A stretch of DNA of 7,532 nt, taken from NCBI GenBank assembly GCA_016234525.1, contig JACRBK010000158.1, forward strand, positions 1-7,532, written 5' to 3'. The notes beneath the pieces were generated by a model that saw only the letters and a program-made list of their open reading frames with translations, did no database searches and was not told where the DNA came from. The DNA comes from Chloroflexota bacterium. GTDB lineage: Bacteria > Chloroflexota > Anaerolineae > Aggregatilineales > Aggregatilineaceae. Shown here in pieces: positions 1 through 6,388 of this stretch. How positions within the stretch are numbered: position 1 is the stretch's first letter; each line of letters opens with the position of its first letter. The position numbers and the translations under genes are program-made.

Positions 1-1461
1 TTTATCGGATAGACTGGCATACGCGCCGCCGTCGCCGTACAACTCCGCCTGGACCGCTGTCAGCGTGCCATCCCGTTTCGCCCCGGTCTTGATACGAATA
101 ATCGTCGCGTGGCGTTTGGGGTGGAACAGCAGCGATTCCTGGCGTGTGTACAACATTTTGATCGGCTTGCCGGTGACCTGCGCCAGCAGAGCAACATGAA
201 TCTGCCCGGCGATGTCTTCTTTGCCGCCGAAACCGCCGCCGATCAAGGTTCCCCGGACACGCACCTGATCTTCGGATAATCCCAGCGCGCGCACGGTCTG
301 CCGCCGGTCTTCATAAGGAATCTGCGAGCCGACATAGATCGTCAGTTTAACGTGCTCGTCGTCGTACCCCGCCGGAACAGCAATCGAACATTCGGGTTCC
401 ATAAAAGCGTGTTCAATGGTCGGTGTGCGGTACTCGCGCTCGACGATTACATCAGCCTGGGCAAACCCCTGTTCGATGTCACCCTGTTGAACCTTGATAT
501 GTTTAAGCAGGTTGCCGGTCTTCCAATCTTCATGCACCAGCGCCGCTTCGGGCGTGCGGGCGAACTGTGGGCCGGTCACGACGGGTAACAGCTCATATTC
601 GACCTCGATCAGGTCGAGAGCTTGCTGGGCAATATCAGCATCATCTGCCGCGACGATGGCGACCGGATCGCCCATATAACGCACTTTATCTGCCGCCAAC
701 ACGGGCCAGTCATCGTAGATCAGGCCGTGAATATTGGGGCCGGGGACATCCTCATGGGTCAGCACAGCATAAACGCCGGGTAAAGCTTTGGCTTTGCTGG
801 TGTTGATGCTCAAAATGCGCGCGTGAGGATGGGCGGCGCGCAGCGTGCGCGCGATCAACATGCCGGGGAAGTCATAATCATCGGTATACTTAGCACGCCC
901 GGTCACTTTGTCCACCATCTCTTGCGGTGGGACAGGCTGCCCGATGGCGTTTAAAGGGGGAACCGTCTGGACTTCGTGCCAGGCAATCGCACCCTCGCCG
1001 CGCAATTCCTGCGCCGCCGAATGGATCGCATTGAACACACTCGTGTAACCGGTACAACGGCACAGCGTATCTTTCAGCGCCACCTTAATATCATGATCTG
1101 TCGGATCGGGGTTCTGATCGAGCAGAGCTTTGGCGTTCATGATCAGTCCTGGCGTGCAAAAACCACATTGGACCGCCCCATGATCGATAAACGCTTTTTG
1201 CAGTGCATGAAGTTCGCCGCTCTGCGCCAGCCCCTCAATCGTGACAATGGAGGCACCCTGTGCTTTAAAAACGGGGTAGATGCACGAATCCACCGGGAGA
1301 CCGTCAACCAGTACGGTACAAATTCCGCACTCGGCTTCCTCGCACCCGATCTTGGTTCCAGTCATGCCCAGATCATAACGCAGCACTTGTGCCAGCGTGC
1401 GTGATTCTGGTACATCGAGTTCATAAGGTCGGTCATTAACGATTAGCTGCAATTGGCTCAT
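1..1461 (-). CDS. Fused [2Fe-2S] / molybdopterin subunit of a xanthine dehydrogenase-family oxidase (partial, 3' end outside window)
   Basis: Open for 487 codons from an ATG at 1461 to the left edge, with no stop in the window. Residues 1-80 form a plant-ferredoxin-like [2Fe-2S] domain (C40, C45, C48, C60). Residues 85-155 form the second, all-helical [2Fe-2S] domain (QCGFCTPG with C99 and C102; LCRCTGY with C134 and C136). After a short linker, from about residue 170 the same frame continues into the molybdopterin subunit (VTGRAKYTDD, then GGGFGGKED at 408-416). Family members hydroxylate purines or aldehydes at a Mo centre and pass electrons through the clusters to FAD. E415 aligns with the purine-orienting glutamate of xanthine dehydrogenases (Glu802 in the bovine enzyme), which favours a purine substrate. 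The C-terminal half, with the catalytic glutamate, is missing. A GGAG lies 8 bases before the ATG, and the FAD-subunit stop is 14 bases upstream, so the two are probably co-transcribed. Many relatives encode these two parts as separate genes. Family assignment is secure; the substrate is inferred. Confidence 0.93.
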   Translation of the reverse strand, partial: MSQLQLIVNDRPYELDVPESRTLAQVLRYDLGMTGTKIGCEEAECGICTVLVDGLPVDSCIYPVFKAQGASIVTIEGLAQSGELHALQKAFIDHGAVQCGFCTPGLIMNAKALLDQNPDPTDHDIKVALKDTLCRCTGYTSVFNAIHSAAQELRGEGAIAWHEVQTVPPLNAIGQPVPPQEMVDKVTGRAKYTDDYDFPGMLIARTLRAAHPHARILSINTSKAKALPGVYAVLTHEDVPGPNIHGLIYDDWPVLAADKVRYMGDPVAIVAADDADIAQQALDLIEVEYELLPVVTGPQFARTPEAALVHEDWKTGNLLKHIKVQQGDIEQGFAQADVIVEREYRTPTIEHAFMEPECSIAVPAGYDDEHVKLTIYVGSQIPYEDRRQTVRALGLSEDQVRVRGTLIGGGFGGKEDIAGQIHVALLAQVTGKPIKMLYTRQESLLFHPKRHATIIRIKTGAKRDGTLTAVQAELYGDGGAYASLSDK

Positions 1462-1475
1462 GATACTCGCTCCAA

Positions 1476-2390
1476 CTACTCAATCCCAACACCTTCAGGA
1501 ATTACTTCTCCACTGCGAACACGCTGCGCGGCGAGTGTCAGTACACGCCGCAGCAAAACTTCGACCATTTCCTGGCGATAGTCCGCTGTCGCCCGATATT
1601 TGCTGGTGCGCGGATGCAGGCTTTCGTGCGCTGCACTGACCGCGCGACCCAGTGTTTCATCGTTCACCGGCTGGCCGCGCAAGGTCGCTTCGACCGCCGC
1701 AGCGCGGATCGGGGTACTGCTCACCGGACCGATGCACACGCGCACATCGGCATAGGTTTGGTGAGTCTCATCCAGCCGGACCCAGGCCGCACAGCCCAGG
1801 ATCGGCAGCGCGACTCCCTGCGGGCGCATGATACGCTTAAAAGCGGTGGCTTCATGTGTCCCGCTTAACTTAAAACGGAACTGGATCAGCAGGTCGCGTG
1901 TCTGATCGAGCAGCGACTGACCAGGGCCGCGAAACAAGTCACGGATGGGCAGCCAACGCCGCACACGATCAATAACGACTTCGGCTTCAGCATCCAAAAC
2001 AACTAATGAAGTTGTGCCATCTCCGGCGGGCAGGGCATGAGCAACATTACCGCCTAGTGTACCCACGTTACGCACTTGCGGCCCGCCGACCACGCCGCAG
2101 CTCTCCACCAGACAGGTGGCATAGCGGGCGATCTCCGGTGCAGTCACGATCTGAGTGTGGGTCACGGCGGCGCCGATCCGCAGACTGTGGTCTTCCTGGC
2201 AGATAAAATTCATATCGGGGATGCGCGTAACATCGATCAAAGCTTCCGGGCGTGGAGCGTGTCCCTGTCGGATATCCAACAGCAGATCTGTCCCCCCGGC
2301 GATGACGCGCGCGCGCCCCTGGTAGGACTCTAATAATTTTAATGCCTCGTCAATCGTCGGTGGCGTATGATAAAACGTCCAAAGCGACAT
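1476..2390 (-). CDS. FAD-binding subunit of xanthine dehydrogenase-family oxidase (XdhB/CoxM type)
   Basis: 304 residues, close to the usual length of about 290 for the separate FAD subunit. The N-terminal FAD-binding domain (about 1-175) carries AGGTDLLLD at 31-39 and GGPQVRNVGTLGGN at 102-115, followed by PAGD; these are the two FAD-contacting signatures of the family. The C-terminal part (about 185-290) matches the CO-dehydrogenase flavoprotein C-terminal domain. No iron-sulfur insertion like that of 4-hydroxybenzoyl-CoA reductase is seen. The protein should accept electrons from the [2Fe-2S] clusters of the downstream fused subunit and pass them to NAD+ or another acceptor. I chose the ATG at 2390 because the protein then begins MSLWTFYHTPPT, as family members do, and GAAGGTG sits 9 bases upstream. 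The frame stays open to a GTG at 2432, which would add 14 atypical residues. Cytoplasmic; probably co-transcribed with the gene at 1461. Confidence 0.93.
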   Translation of the reverse strand: MSLWTFYHTPPTIDEALKLLESYQGRARVIAGGTDLLLDIRQGHAPRPEALIDVTRIPDMNFICQEDHSLRIGAAVTHTQIVTAPEIARYATCLVESCGVVGGPQVRNVGTLGGNVAHALPAGDGTTSLVVLDAEAEVVIDRVRRWLPIRDLFRGPGQSLLDQTRDLLIQFRFKLSGTHEATAFKRIMRPQGVALPILGCAAWVRLDETHQTYADVRVCIGPVSSTPIRAAAVEATLRGQPVNDETLGRAVSAAHESLHPRTSKYRATADYRQEMVEVLLRRVLTLAAQRVRSGEVIPEGVGIE

Positions 2391-2399
2391 AATACTTCG

Positions 2400-2406
2400 C
2401 ACCTTC
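2400..2406 (-). promoter_or_regulatory. Ribosome binding site deciding the FAD-subunit start
   Basis: On the minus strand GAAGGTG lies 9 bases before the ATG at 2390. It falls inside the extra stretch that the upstream GTG (2432) would translate, so it supports the shorter, 304-residue protein. Confidence 0.6.
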
Positions 2407-2449
2407 GTACTTAACGGATATGTGGATAACACCTGCCGGTACTTTTCGA

Positions 2450-2486
2450 TGGGCGGGGATGCCCAACGCCGTGCTGCCCCTCAGCA
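2450..2486 (-). other. Two small inverted repeats in the leader of the oxidase genes
   Basis: The predicted 5' leader of the FAD-subunit gene contains two short stem-loops. The first is 2472-2486 (5-bp arms TGCTG/CAGCA, 5-base loop). The second is 2450-2465 (5-bp arms TGGGC/GCCCA, 6-base loop). Neither is followed by a T-run, so they are not terminators. I do not recognise a riboswitch class here. They could be chance structures in GC-rich DNA. Confidence 0.25.
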
Positions 2487-2532
2487 TCACACGACCAACA
2501 GGCGAGAGGGAAAAAAGCGTTTACTTTATTAG

Positions 2533-2562
2533 ATCGTAACACAGGTTAAAGGGTGCGGTCAA
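2533..2562 (-). promoter_or_regulatory. Candidate promoter for the oxidase genes
   Basis: On the minus strand TTGACC (2557-2562, 5 of 6 matches to the -35 consensus) is followed after 18 bases by TACGAT (2533-2538, 4 of 6 to the -10 consensus). A TG dinucleotide one base before the -10 gives an extended -10. Transcription would begin near 2526, leaving a leader of about 135 bases before the ATG at 2390. A 12-base dyad (TAAC-N4-GTTA, 2537-2548) overlaps the spacer and -10 and could be an operator. The site lies just after the ATPase stop codon, so the oxidase genes may be transcribed separately from the transporter as well as by read-through. Consensus match only. Confidence 0.45.
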
Positions 2563-2568
2563 ATATCT

Positions 2569-4134
2569 TTAACTGGCGGTGGATTCGCGGCGCACCCCAG
2601 CCATCATCAACCCCAGTTCCTCGATGCTGGCCGCTGCTCGATCCACGATTCCGACAATCTCACCTTCGTAGATCACCGCGATCCGGTCTGCCAGCGCCAA
2701 AATCTCGTCCAGGTCTTCCGAAATCAACAGGGTAGCCGTGCCTTTGGTACGCTGTTCAAGCAGCCGTTGATGAATATATTCCGTTGCGCCAATATCTACG
2801 CCGCGTGTGGGTTGGGCCGCGATCAAGACGCGCGGGGTGCGAGCCAGTTCGCGGGCCAAAATCAATTTCTGAATATTGCCCCCAGACAGACTCTTAAGCG
2901 GGGTTTCCTGGTTGGGTGTACGAATATTAAAATTACGGATCAGTTCGGCGCAGTGGTGAGCAACCGCCCTCGGATTGACAAAAATGTTAAACGCATAGGG
3001 AGGCCGTGCATGATCTTGCAGCATCAGGTTTTCGGCCACCGTGAAATCCTTAATCACGCCGTCTACCATACGTTCTTCAGGGATATAGGAAAGTCCTAAT
3101 TTATTCAGGTGGGCCGGAGAAGCGCCCGTAATGGGCTGCCCTTCTAACTCAACTTTACCCTGAGTGGCCGGACGCAGTCCAAAGATTACCTCAGACAGTT
3201 CACGCTGCCCGTTGCCCGACACCCCAGCCAGTCCGAGAATTTCACCGGCGCACAGTTCCAGGTTCACGCCGCGTAAGGCTGCCGTTCCCCGATCACTTTG
3301 TGCGTGCAGGTTTTCGACCTTAAGCCGGACCGCGCCCGCGTCGACTGGCGGCTGATCGTATTGCAGAATCACTTCGCGACCTACCATCATTTGGGCCAGA
3401 CTCTTTTTCGTCGCTTCACGGGTGGGTGTTGAGCCGACCACGCACCCATCACGCAGCACCGTGATCCGGTCGCTGATCGCTAACACTTCATGCAGTTTGT
3501 GAGAGATAAAGATCAGCGCGTGTCCGTCTTTGACCATCTGATGGAAAGTTTTAAATAGATCATTGACTTCTTGAGGAGTCAGCACCGCCGTCGGCTCATC
3601 GAGGATCAACAGGGCGGCCCCACGATAGAGCGCTTTGACGATCTCAACGCGCTGCCGTTCGCCTACCGCTAACTGCCAGACCGGCTGCGAGGGGTCCACA
3701 CGCAGGCCATAAGTATCGGCCAATAACCGGATGCGCTTTGATACCGCGTTCAGGTCGAGCAGCGGTTCACGCGCAGAACGCTGCCCCAACGCGACATTTT
3801 CCGCAACGGTCAGCGACGGCACCAGCATAAAATGCTGGTGGATCATGCCGATACCGTGCGCGATAGCATCCGAAGGTGAATGGATCGAGACACGCTGCCC
3901 ATCCAAAAACACTTCGCCCTCATTGGCGTGGTATAAGCCATAAAGAATTTTCATGAGGGTGCTTTTGCCCGCGCCGTTTTCGCCCAACAGGGCATGAACT
4001 TCCCCAGCCCGCACATCAAAATTGATGGAGTTGCAGGCCAGTACCCCCGGAAACCGTTTGACGATACCGCGCATTTCCATATGCTCGATGCGCGATTGGC
4101 CCGTTGGGAGCAGTTGAGGTGTGGCGTCTGACAT
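2569..4134 (-). CDS. ABC transporter double-ATPase subunit, BMP/nucleoside (NupO/YufO-like) type
   Basis: 521 residues with two fused nucleotide-binding domains, the usual form in BMP-type nucleoside importers and related sugar importers. Domain 1 (about 18-255) looks catalytically intact: Walker A GENGAGKS at 51-58, Q-loop Q100, signature LAVGERQ at 155-161, Walker B ending in D179-E180, and H-loop H212. Domain 2 (about 268-515) is degenerate in the way common for this subfamily: GVSGNGQ (304-310) replaces a true Walker A, the signature LSGGN (416-420) is good, AAQPTRGVD (439-447) lacks the Walker B aspartate-glutamate pair, and E473 stands where the H-loop histidine should be. It should power import through the two permeases encoded upstream. 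The gene follows the binding-protein gene after 126 bases holding a hairpin. AGGG lies 4 bases before the ATG; a start at M19 is possible but has a weaker site. Peripheral, cytoplasmic face of the membrane. Confidence 0.95.
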   Translation of the reverse strand: MSDATPQLLPTGQSRIEHMEMRGIVKRFPGVLACNSINFDVRAGEVHALLGENGAGKSTLMKILYGLYHANEGEVFLDGQRVSIHSPSDAIAHGIGMIHQHFMLVPSLTVAENVALGQRSAREPLLDLNAVSKRIRLLADTYGLRVDPSQPVWQLAVGERQRVEIVKALYRGAALLILDEPTAVLTPQEVNDLFKTFHQMVKDGHALIFISHKLHEVLAISDRITVLRDGCVVGSTPTREATKKSLAQMMVGREVILQYDQPPVDAGAVRLKVENLHAQSDRGTAALRGVNLELCAGEILGLAGVSGNGQRELSEVIFGLRPATQGKVELEGQPITGASPAHLNKLGLSYIPEERMVDGVIKDFTVAENLMLQDHARPPYAFNIFVNPRAVAHHCAELIRNFNIRTPNQETPLKSLSGGNIQKLILARELARTPRVLIAAQPTRGVDIGATEYIHQRLLEQRTKGTATLLISEDLDEILALADRIAVIYEGEIVGIVDRAAASIEELGLMMAGVRRESTAS

Positions 4135-4192
4135 AATTCCCTGCCTAATCTACTCACTATTTCTGAAAATTGGTTTCTAGTTATTCATTCTT

Positions 4193-4235
4193 AGTAAAAG
4201 CGAGGGACGCCGCACAAATGTAGCGCAGCGCCCCC
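4193..4235 (-). terminator. Hairpin with short T-run after the binding-protein gene (partial terminator or mRNA 3' stabiliser)
   Basis: On the minus strand, 4235-4223 (GGGGGCGCTGCGC) pairs with 4215-4203 (GTGCGGCGTCCCT) as 13 continuous pairs, four of them G-T, around a 7-base loop (TACATTT). CGCTTTTACT follows, and an A- and T-rich stretch precedes the stem. The structure is strong but the T-run is only four bases and offset by three, so partial termination or protection of the upstream mRNA is more likely than a full stop. It lies between binding protein and ATPase, where importer operons often place such an element so that the binding protein is made in excess. Confidence 0.7.
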
Positions 4236-4260
4236 AAAAAGTTTCTATTTTGCCGGAGTA

Positions 4261-5295
4261 TTATTCGGCTTCGACAACGGTCAGGGTGCCGTCTTCCGCG
4301 ATTTCAAACGAGATGTCGCCGTCAACAATCGCCTGTGCGACTTCTTCACCGGCGGCCATGACTTCTTCATCCAGTTCAAATTCTTCATTGAACTGGATCA
4401 CGAGGCCCTCGTTTTCGAGCGTGAGCGCGAACGCCTCACCGCCGAGTGTGCCTTCCATCACCTGGTCGATGATCGGATTCAAGGCAACGGTCCAGTCATA
4501 CACCTGGCAGGCTACCACAATGTCAGGGGCCAGCGAGGCCTGATCAGCCTGAGTGCCAAACCACAGCGCTTCAGCTTCTTGGGCTTTCTGAATCGCGCCA
4601 GGCACCATCTGCGCCGTGCCGGTCAGAACGTCCGCGTCCTCATCGATCATCGCCTGGGCCGCTTCTGCTGCCTTCGCCAGATCACTGAACGACTGAATGT
4701 AGTTCACTAGGACTTCGATTTCTTCGTCTTCATACGCGACACCGGCTTTAAAACCATCCACATACAGTTTGGCATCGCCGGTCTCAATCGGGCCAACCAC
4801 GCCGATCACGCCGCTTTCGGTCAGCATCGCGGACATGACGCCCAACACAAAGCCGCCCTGTTCCGAGCGAGCTTCATAGGCGTACACATTGGTGATGTCC
4901 TGATCCACAAACGTATCGACGGTGGTACCCCAGGCAAAAGCCGTTTCGGGATAGTCGGGGGCGATTTCGACCAGCGAAGAACCATACTGCGAACCATGCG
5001 CGATCACCAGATCATAACCCTGGTCCGCATAGTCACGCAGGGCGGCAGCCGCATCATCTACGACAAACAAGTTTTCGGAAATCGCAAACTCGAACGCATC
5101 TTCGCCGCGTTCTTCCTGAATGGCAGCCAGGGCGTCGTACATGCTCTGGCTAAAGGCGAGATCAGTCCCTGTGCTGGGGGTCACGACGGCTACGCGGAAC
5201 ACATCATCTTGAGCTTGAGCGGGTGAACCAGACAACACCGGCAGGGAGATCGCTGCTACCAATAACAGCGCAACGACGAGATAGACTTTTTTCAT
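4261..5295 (-). CDS. BMP-family substrate-binding protein of the ABC importer (secreted)
   Basis: 344 residues, normal for the BMP/PnrA/Med family, whose characterised members bind purine nucleosides or related compounds. Residues 1-28 are a signal peptide: KK, a hydrophobic core, then AQA before the mature start QDDVFRV. There is no lipobox cysteine, so type I signal peptidase cleavage is expected. The mature part opens with a beta-strand (RVAVVTPSTG, from residue 34) and carries AHGSQYG (99-105), FAWGT (120-124), EQGGFVLG (145-152), GVIGVVGP (162-169) and FKAGV (182-186), all in the order expected for the family. The usual DxSFN motif near the N-terminus is replaced by TDLAFSQ. By hand count the mature chain has about 63 Asp/Glu against 8 Lys/Arg. 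I start at the ATG at 5295 because AGGAGG lies 7 bases before it; a GTG directly upstream is only 4 bases away. It is expected outside the membrane, delivering ligand to the permeases. The exact ligand cannot be read from the sequence. Confidence 0.92.
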   Translation of the reverse strand: MKKVYLVVALLLVAAISLPVLSGSPAQAQDDVFRVAVVTPSTGTDLAFSQSMYDALAAIQEERGEDAFEFAISENLFVVDDAAAALRDYADQGYDLVIAHGSQYGSSLVEIAPDYPETAFAWGTTVDTFVDQDITNVYAYEARSEQGGFVLGVMSAMLTESGVIGVVGPIETGDAKLYVDGFKAGVAYEDEEIEVLVNYIQSFSDLAKAAEAAQAMIDEDADVLTGTAQMVPGAIQKAQEAEALWFGTQADQASLAPDIVVACQVYDWTVALNPIIDQVMEGTLGGEAFALTLENEGLVIQFNEEFELDEEVMAAGEEVAQAIVDGDISFEIAEDGTLTVVEAE

Positions 5296-5302
5296 CACGA
5301 AT

Positions 5303-5308
5303 CCTCCT
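5303..5308 (-). promoter_or_regulatory. Strong ribosome binding site of the binding-protein gene
   Basis: A full AGGAGG on the minus strand, 7 bases before the ATG at 5295. It is the best Shine-Dalgarno match in the window, fitting the high expression normally needed for a binding protein, and it selects the ATG over the adjacent GTG at 5298. Confidence 0.8.
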
Positions 5309-5335
5309 AAGTATCACCCATATGATTAACGGTTT

Positions 5336-5348
5336 GGGCAAAATGCCC
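5336..5348 (-). repeat. Small inverted repeat in the binding-protein leader
   Basis: GGGCA and TGCCC arms (5 bp) enclose a 3-base loop about 40 bases before the start codon. No T-run follows, so it is not a terminator. It may be a small leader hairpin or chance. Confidence 0.3.
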
Positions 5349-5401
5349 GCCCCGGACAACCCTTTAGTTTATCGTGCTGCAAGACAGTGACTCAAGCGCC
5401 T

Positions 5402-5429
5402 GTATTAGTGATCTTAGCCAAAGTGTCAA
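5402..5429 (-). promoter_or_regulatory. Candidate promoter for the binding-protein gene
   Basis: A perfect TTGACA (5424-5429, minus strand) starts 9 bases after the permease stop codon. A weak -10 candidate, TAATAC (5402-5407, 3 of 6), follows after 16 bases. An alternative pair lies closer to the gene: TTGAGT (5390-5395) and TAAACT (5366-5371), 18 bases apart and each 4 of 6. One of them probably gives the binding protein its own transcript, separate from the permease operon. The exact promoter is uncertain. Confidence 0.45.
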
Positions 5430-5440
5430 CAGGTTGGCTA
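5415..5440. promoter_or_regulatory. Perfect 7+7 inverted repeat centred on the -35 box: candidate operator
   Basis: TAGCCAA (5415-5421) and TTGGCTA (5434-5440) are exact reverse complements separated by 12 bases. Their centres are 19 bases apart, about two helical turns, as for a dimeric regulator. The TTGACA box lies inside the spacer, so binding here would block it. The right arm includes the permease stop codon. A hairpin at the permease mRNA end is an alternative, but no T-run follows. Confidence 0.4.
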
Positions 5441-6388
5441 TTCTCCGCGCTCGAACGGCCTGGTCAATGCCGCCGGTTGGTCAATCCGGCGCGAGGCGAA
5501 GATCAACGCGATAATCGTCAGCAGGTACGGAGTCATCGACAGAAGTTCCGATGGTATCCCGATCCCGATAGTGACCGCTTTGATTTGAAGCGCCGTCACC
5601 AGACTGAACAGCAGCGCCCCGTACATCACGCCGTAGGGCCGCCAGCTTCCAAAATACACCAGGGCCACCGCGATAAAGCCCCGGCCATCGGTCAGGTTTT
5701 GTTGGAAGACGTTCAGGTGTCCAATCGACATCGAAGCGCCAGCCACCGATGCCAACACACCGCCAATGATGACCGCCATATAACGGACTCGCGTCACGCT
5801 GATTCCCATCGAGTCTGCCGCTTCGGGGTTTTGCCCGACAGCACGCAGCCGCAGCCCAAACGTTGTTTTATGCAGCACAAACCAGGCCAGCGGAATCAGC
5901 GCAAATGCCCCATAGACGAGCAGGTTTTGCCGGAAAAAGATTTCGCCGATGAGGGGAATATCGCTTAACACAGGAAAATGTATCTTAGGGAAACCCTTCA
6001 CCGTGACAACCTGGCTGAAATTCTTTTGGAACAGCAAGGTACTCATGCCCAGGCCAAACAGGTAGATCCCGATCCCACTGATCCCTTGCTCGGCCTGAAG
6101 CGTCACATTAATAAAAGCCGTTGCTAATCCCATCAACAACCCGACCAACACGGCCACCAATACACCCGCTGCCAAAGCCATTGGGTCAAAAGAGGTCGCT
6201 TTGTCGGGAGTCAGTTGGTAAACCCCCCAGAACGAGCTGTAAGCTCCTAACAACATCACCCCTTCGACGCCCAAATTAAGCACGCCGCTGCGCTGCCCGA
6301 AAGTTTCTCCAATGGCAGCATACAGATAAGGCATAGCGAGCCGGATTCCCGACGCGATCACACTGGCGGTAAGCAAATCTTCAATCAT
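5438..6388 (-). CDS. ABC importer permease, BMP/nucleoside (NupQ/YufQ-like) type
   Basis: 316 residues, typical for the shorter of the two permeases in this class (BPD_transp_2 family, related to branched-chain amino acid and sugar permeases). GQRSGVLNLGVEG (31-43) is the family's N-terminal signature. About eight hydrophobic segments follow, roughly at 36-55, 70-95, 101-120, 155-172, 203-222, 238-247, 254-270 and 283-299. The cytoplasmic loop GLRLRAVGQNPEAADSMGI (178-196) is the likely contact with the ATPase. GRGFIAVALVYFG (235-247) is also family-typical. It should pair with the upstream permease to form the membrane channel. Its ATG overlaps the upstream TGA in an ATGA, which implies translational coupling; only a weak GAGAG lies about 8 bases before the start. 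The nearest candidate promoter is downstream, so its transcript should begin outside the window. Confidence 0.95.
   Translation of the reverse strand: MIEDLLTASVIASGIRLAMPYLYAAIGETFGQRSGVLNLGVEGVMLLGAYSSFWGVYQLTPDKATSFDPMALAAGVLVAVLVGLLMGLATAFINVTLQAEQGISGIGIYLFGLGMSTLLFQKNFSQVVTVKGFPKIHFPVLSDIPLIGEIFFRQNLLVYGAFALIPLAWFVLHKTTFGLRLRAVGQNPEAADSMGISVTRVRYMAVIIGGVLASVAGASMSIGHLNVFQQNLTDGRGFIAVALVYFGSWRPYGVMYGALLFSLVTALQIKAVTIGIGIPSELLSMTPYLLTIIALIFASRRIDQPAALTRPFERGE

Noticed and set aside
976..1404. Plus-strand open frame of 142 codons
   Set aside because: It lies wholly opposite the iron-sulfur domains of the oxidase, whose minus-strand frame has clear cluster motifs. The plus-strand product resembles no family I know.
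1..1461. Frameshifted or broken oxidase gene
   Set aside because: A codon-by-codon read from 1461 to 1 gives an unbroken frame with all motifs in order. The missing stop is due to the window edge.
2391..2432. Longer FAD subunit starting at GTG 2432
   Set aside because: The 14 extra residues do not look like the family N-terminus, and the ribosome site for the ATG at 2390 lies within them.
2391..2568. Purine riboswitch upstream of the oxidase
   Set aside because: Tempting by function, but the conserved junction and paired-loop sequences of the purine aptamer are not visible; only two unrelated 5-bp hairpins are seen.
2767..3099. Plus-strand open frame of 110 codons
   Set aside because: It is antisense to the conserved second ATPase domain and has no ribosome site or recognisable motif.
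5296..5298. GTG start one codon upstream of the binding-protein ATG
   Set aside because: It is only 4 bases from AGGAGG, while the ATG has the better 7-base spacing.
5336..5348. Terminator after the permease genes
   Set aside because: The stem is only 5 bp and is followed by AAACC rather than a T-run.
5387..5968. Plus-strand open frame of 193 codons
   Set aside because: Most of it is antisense to the second permease. Its composition (rich in Arg, Gln and His) is what a shadow of a hydrophobic gene gives.
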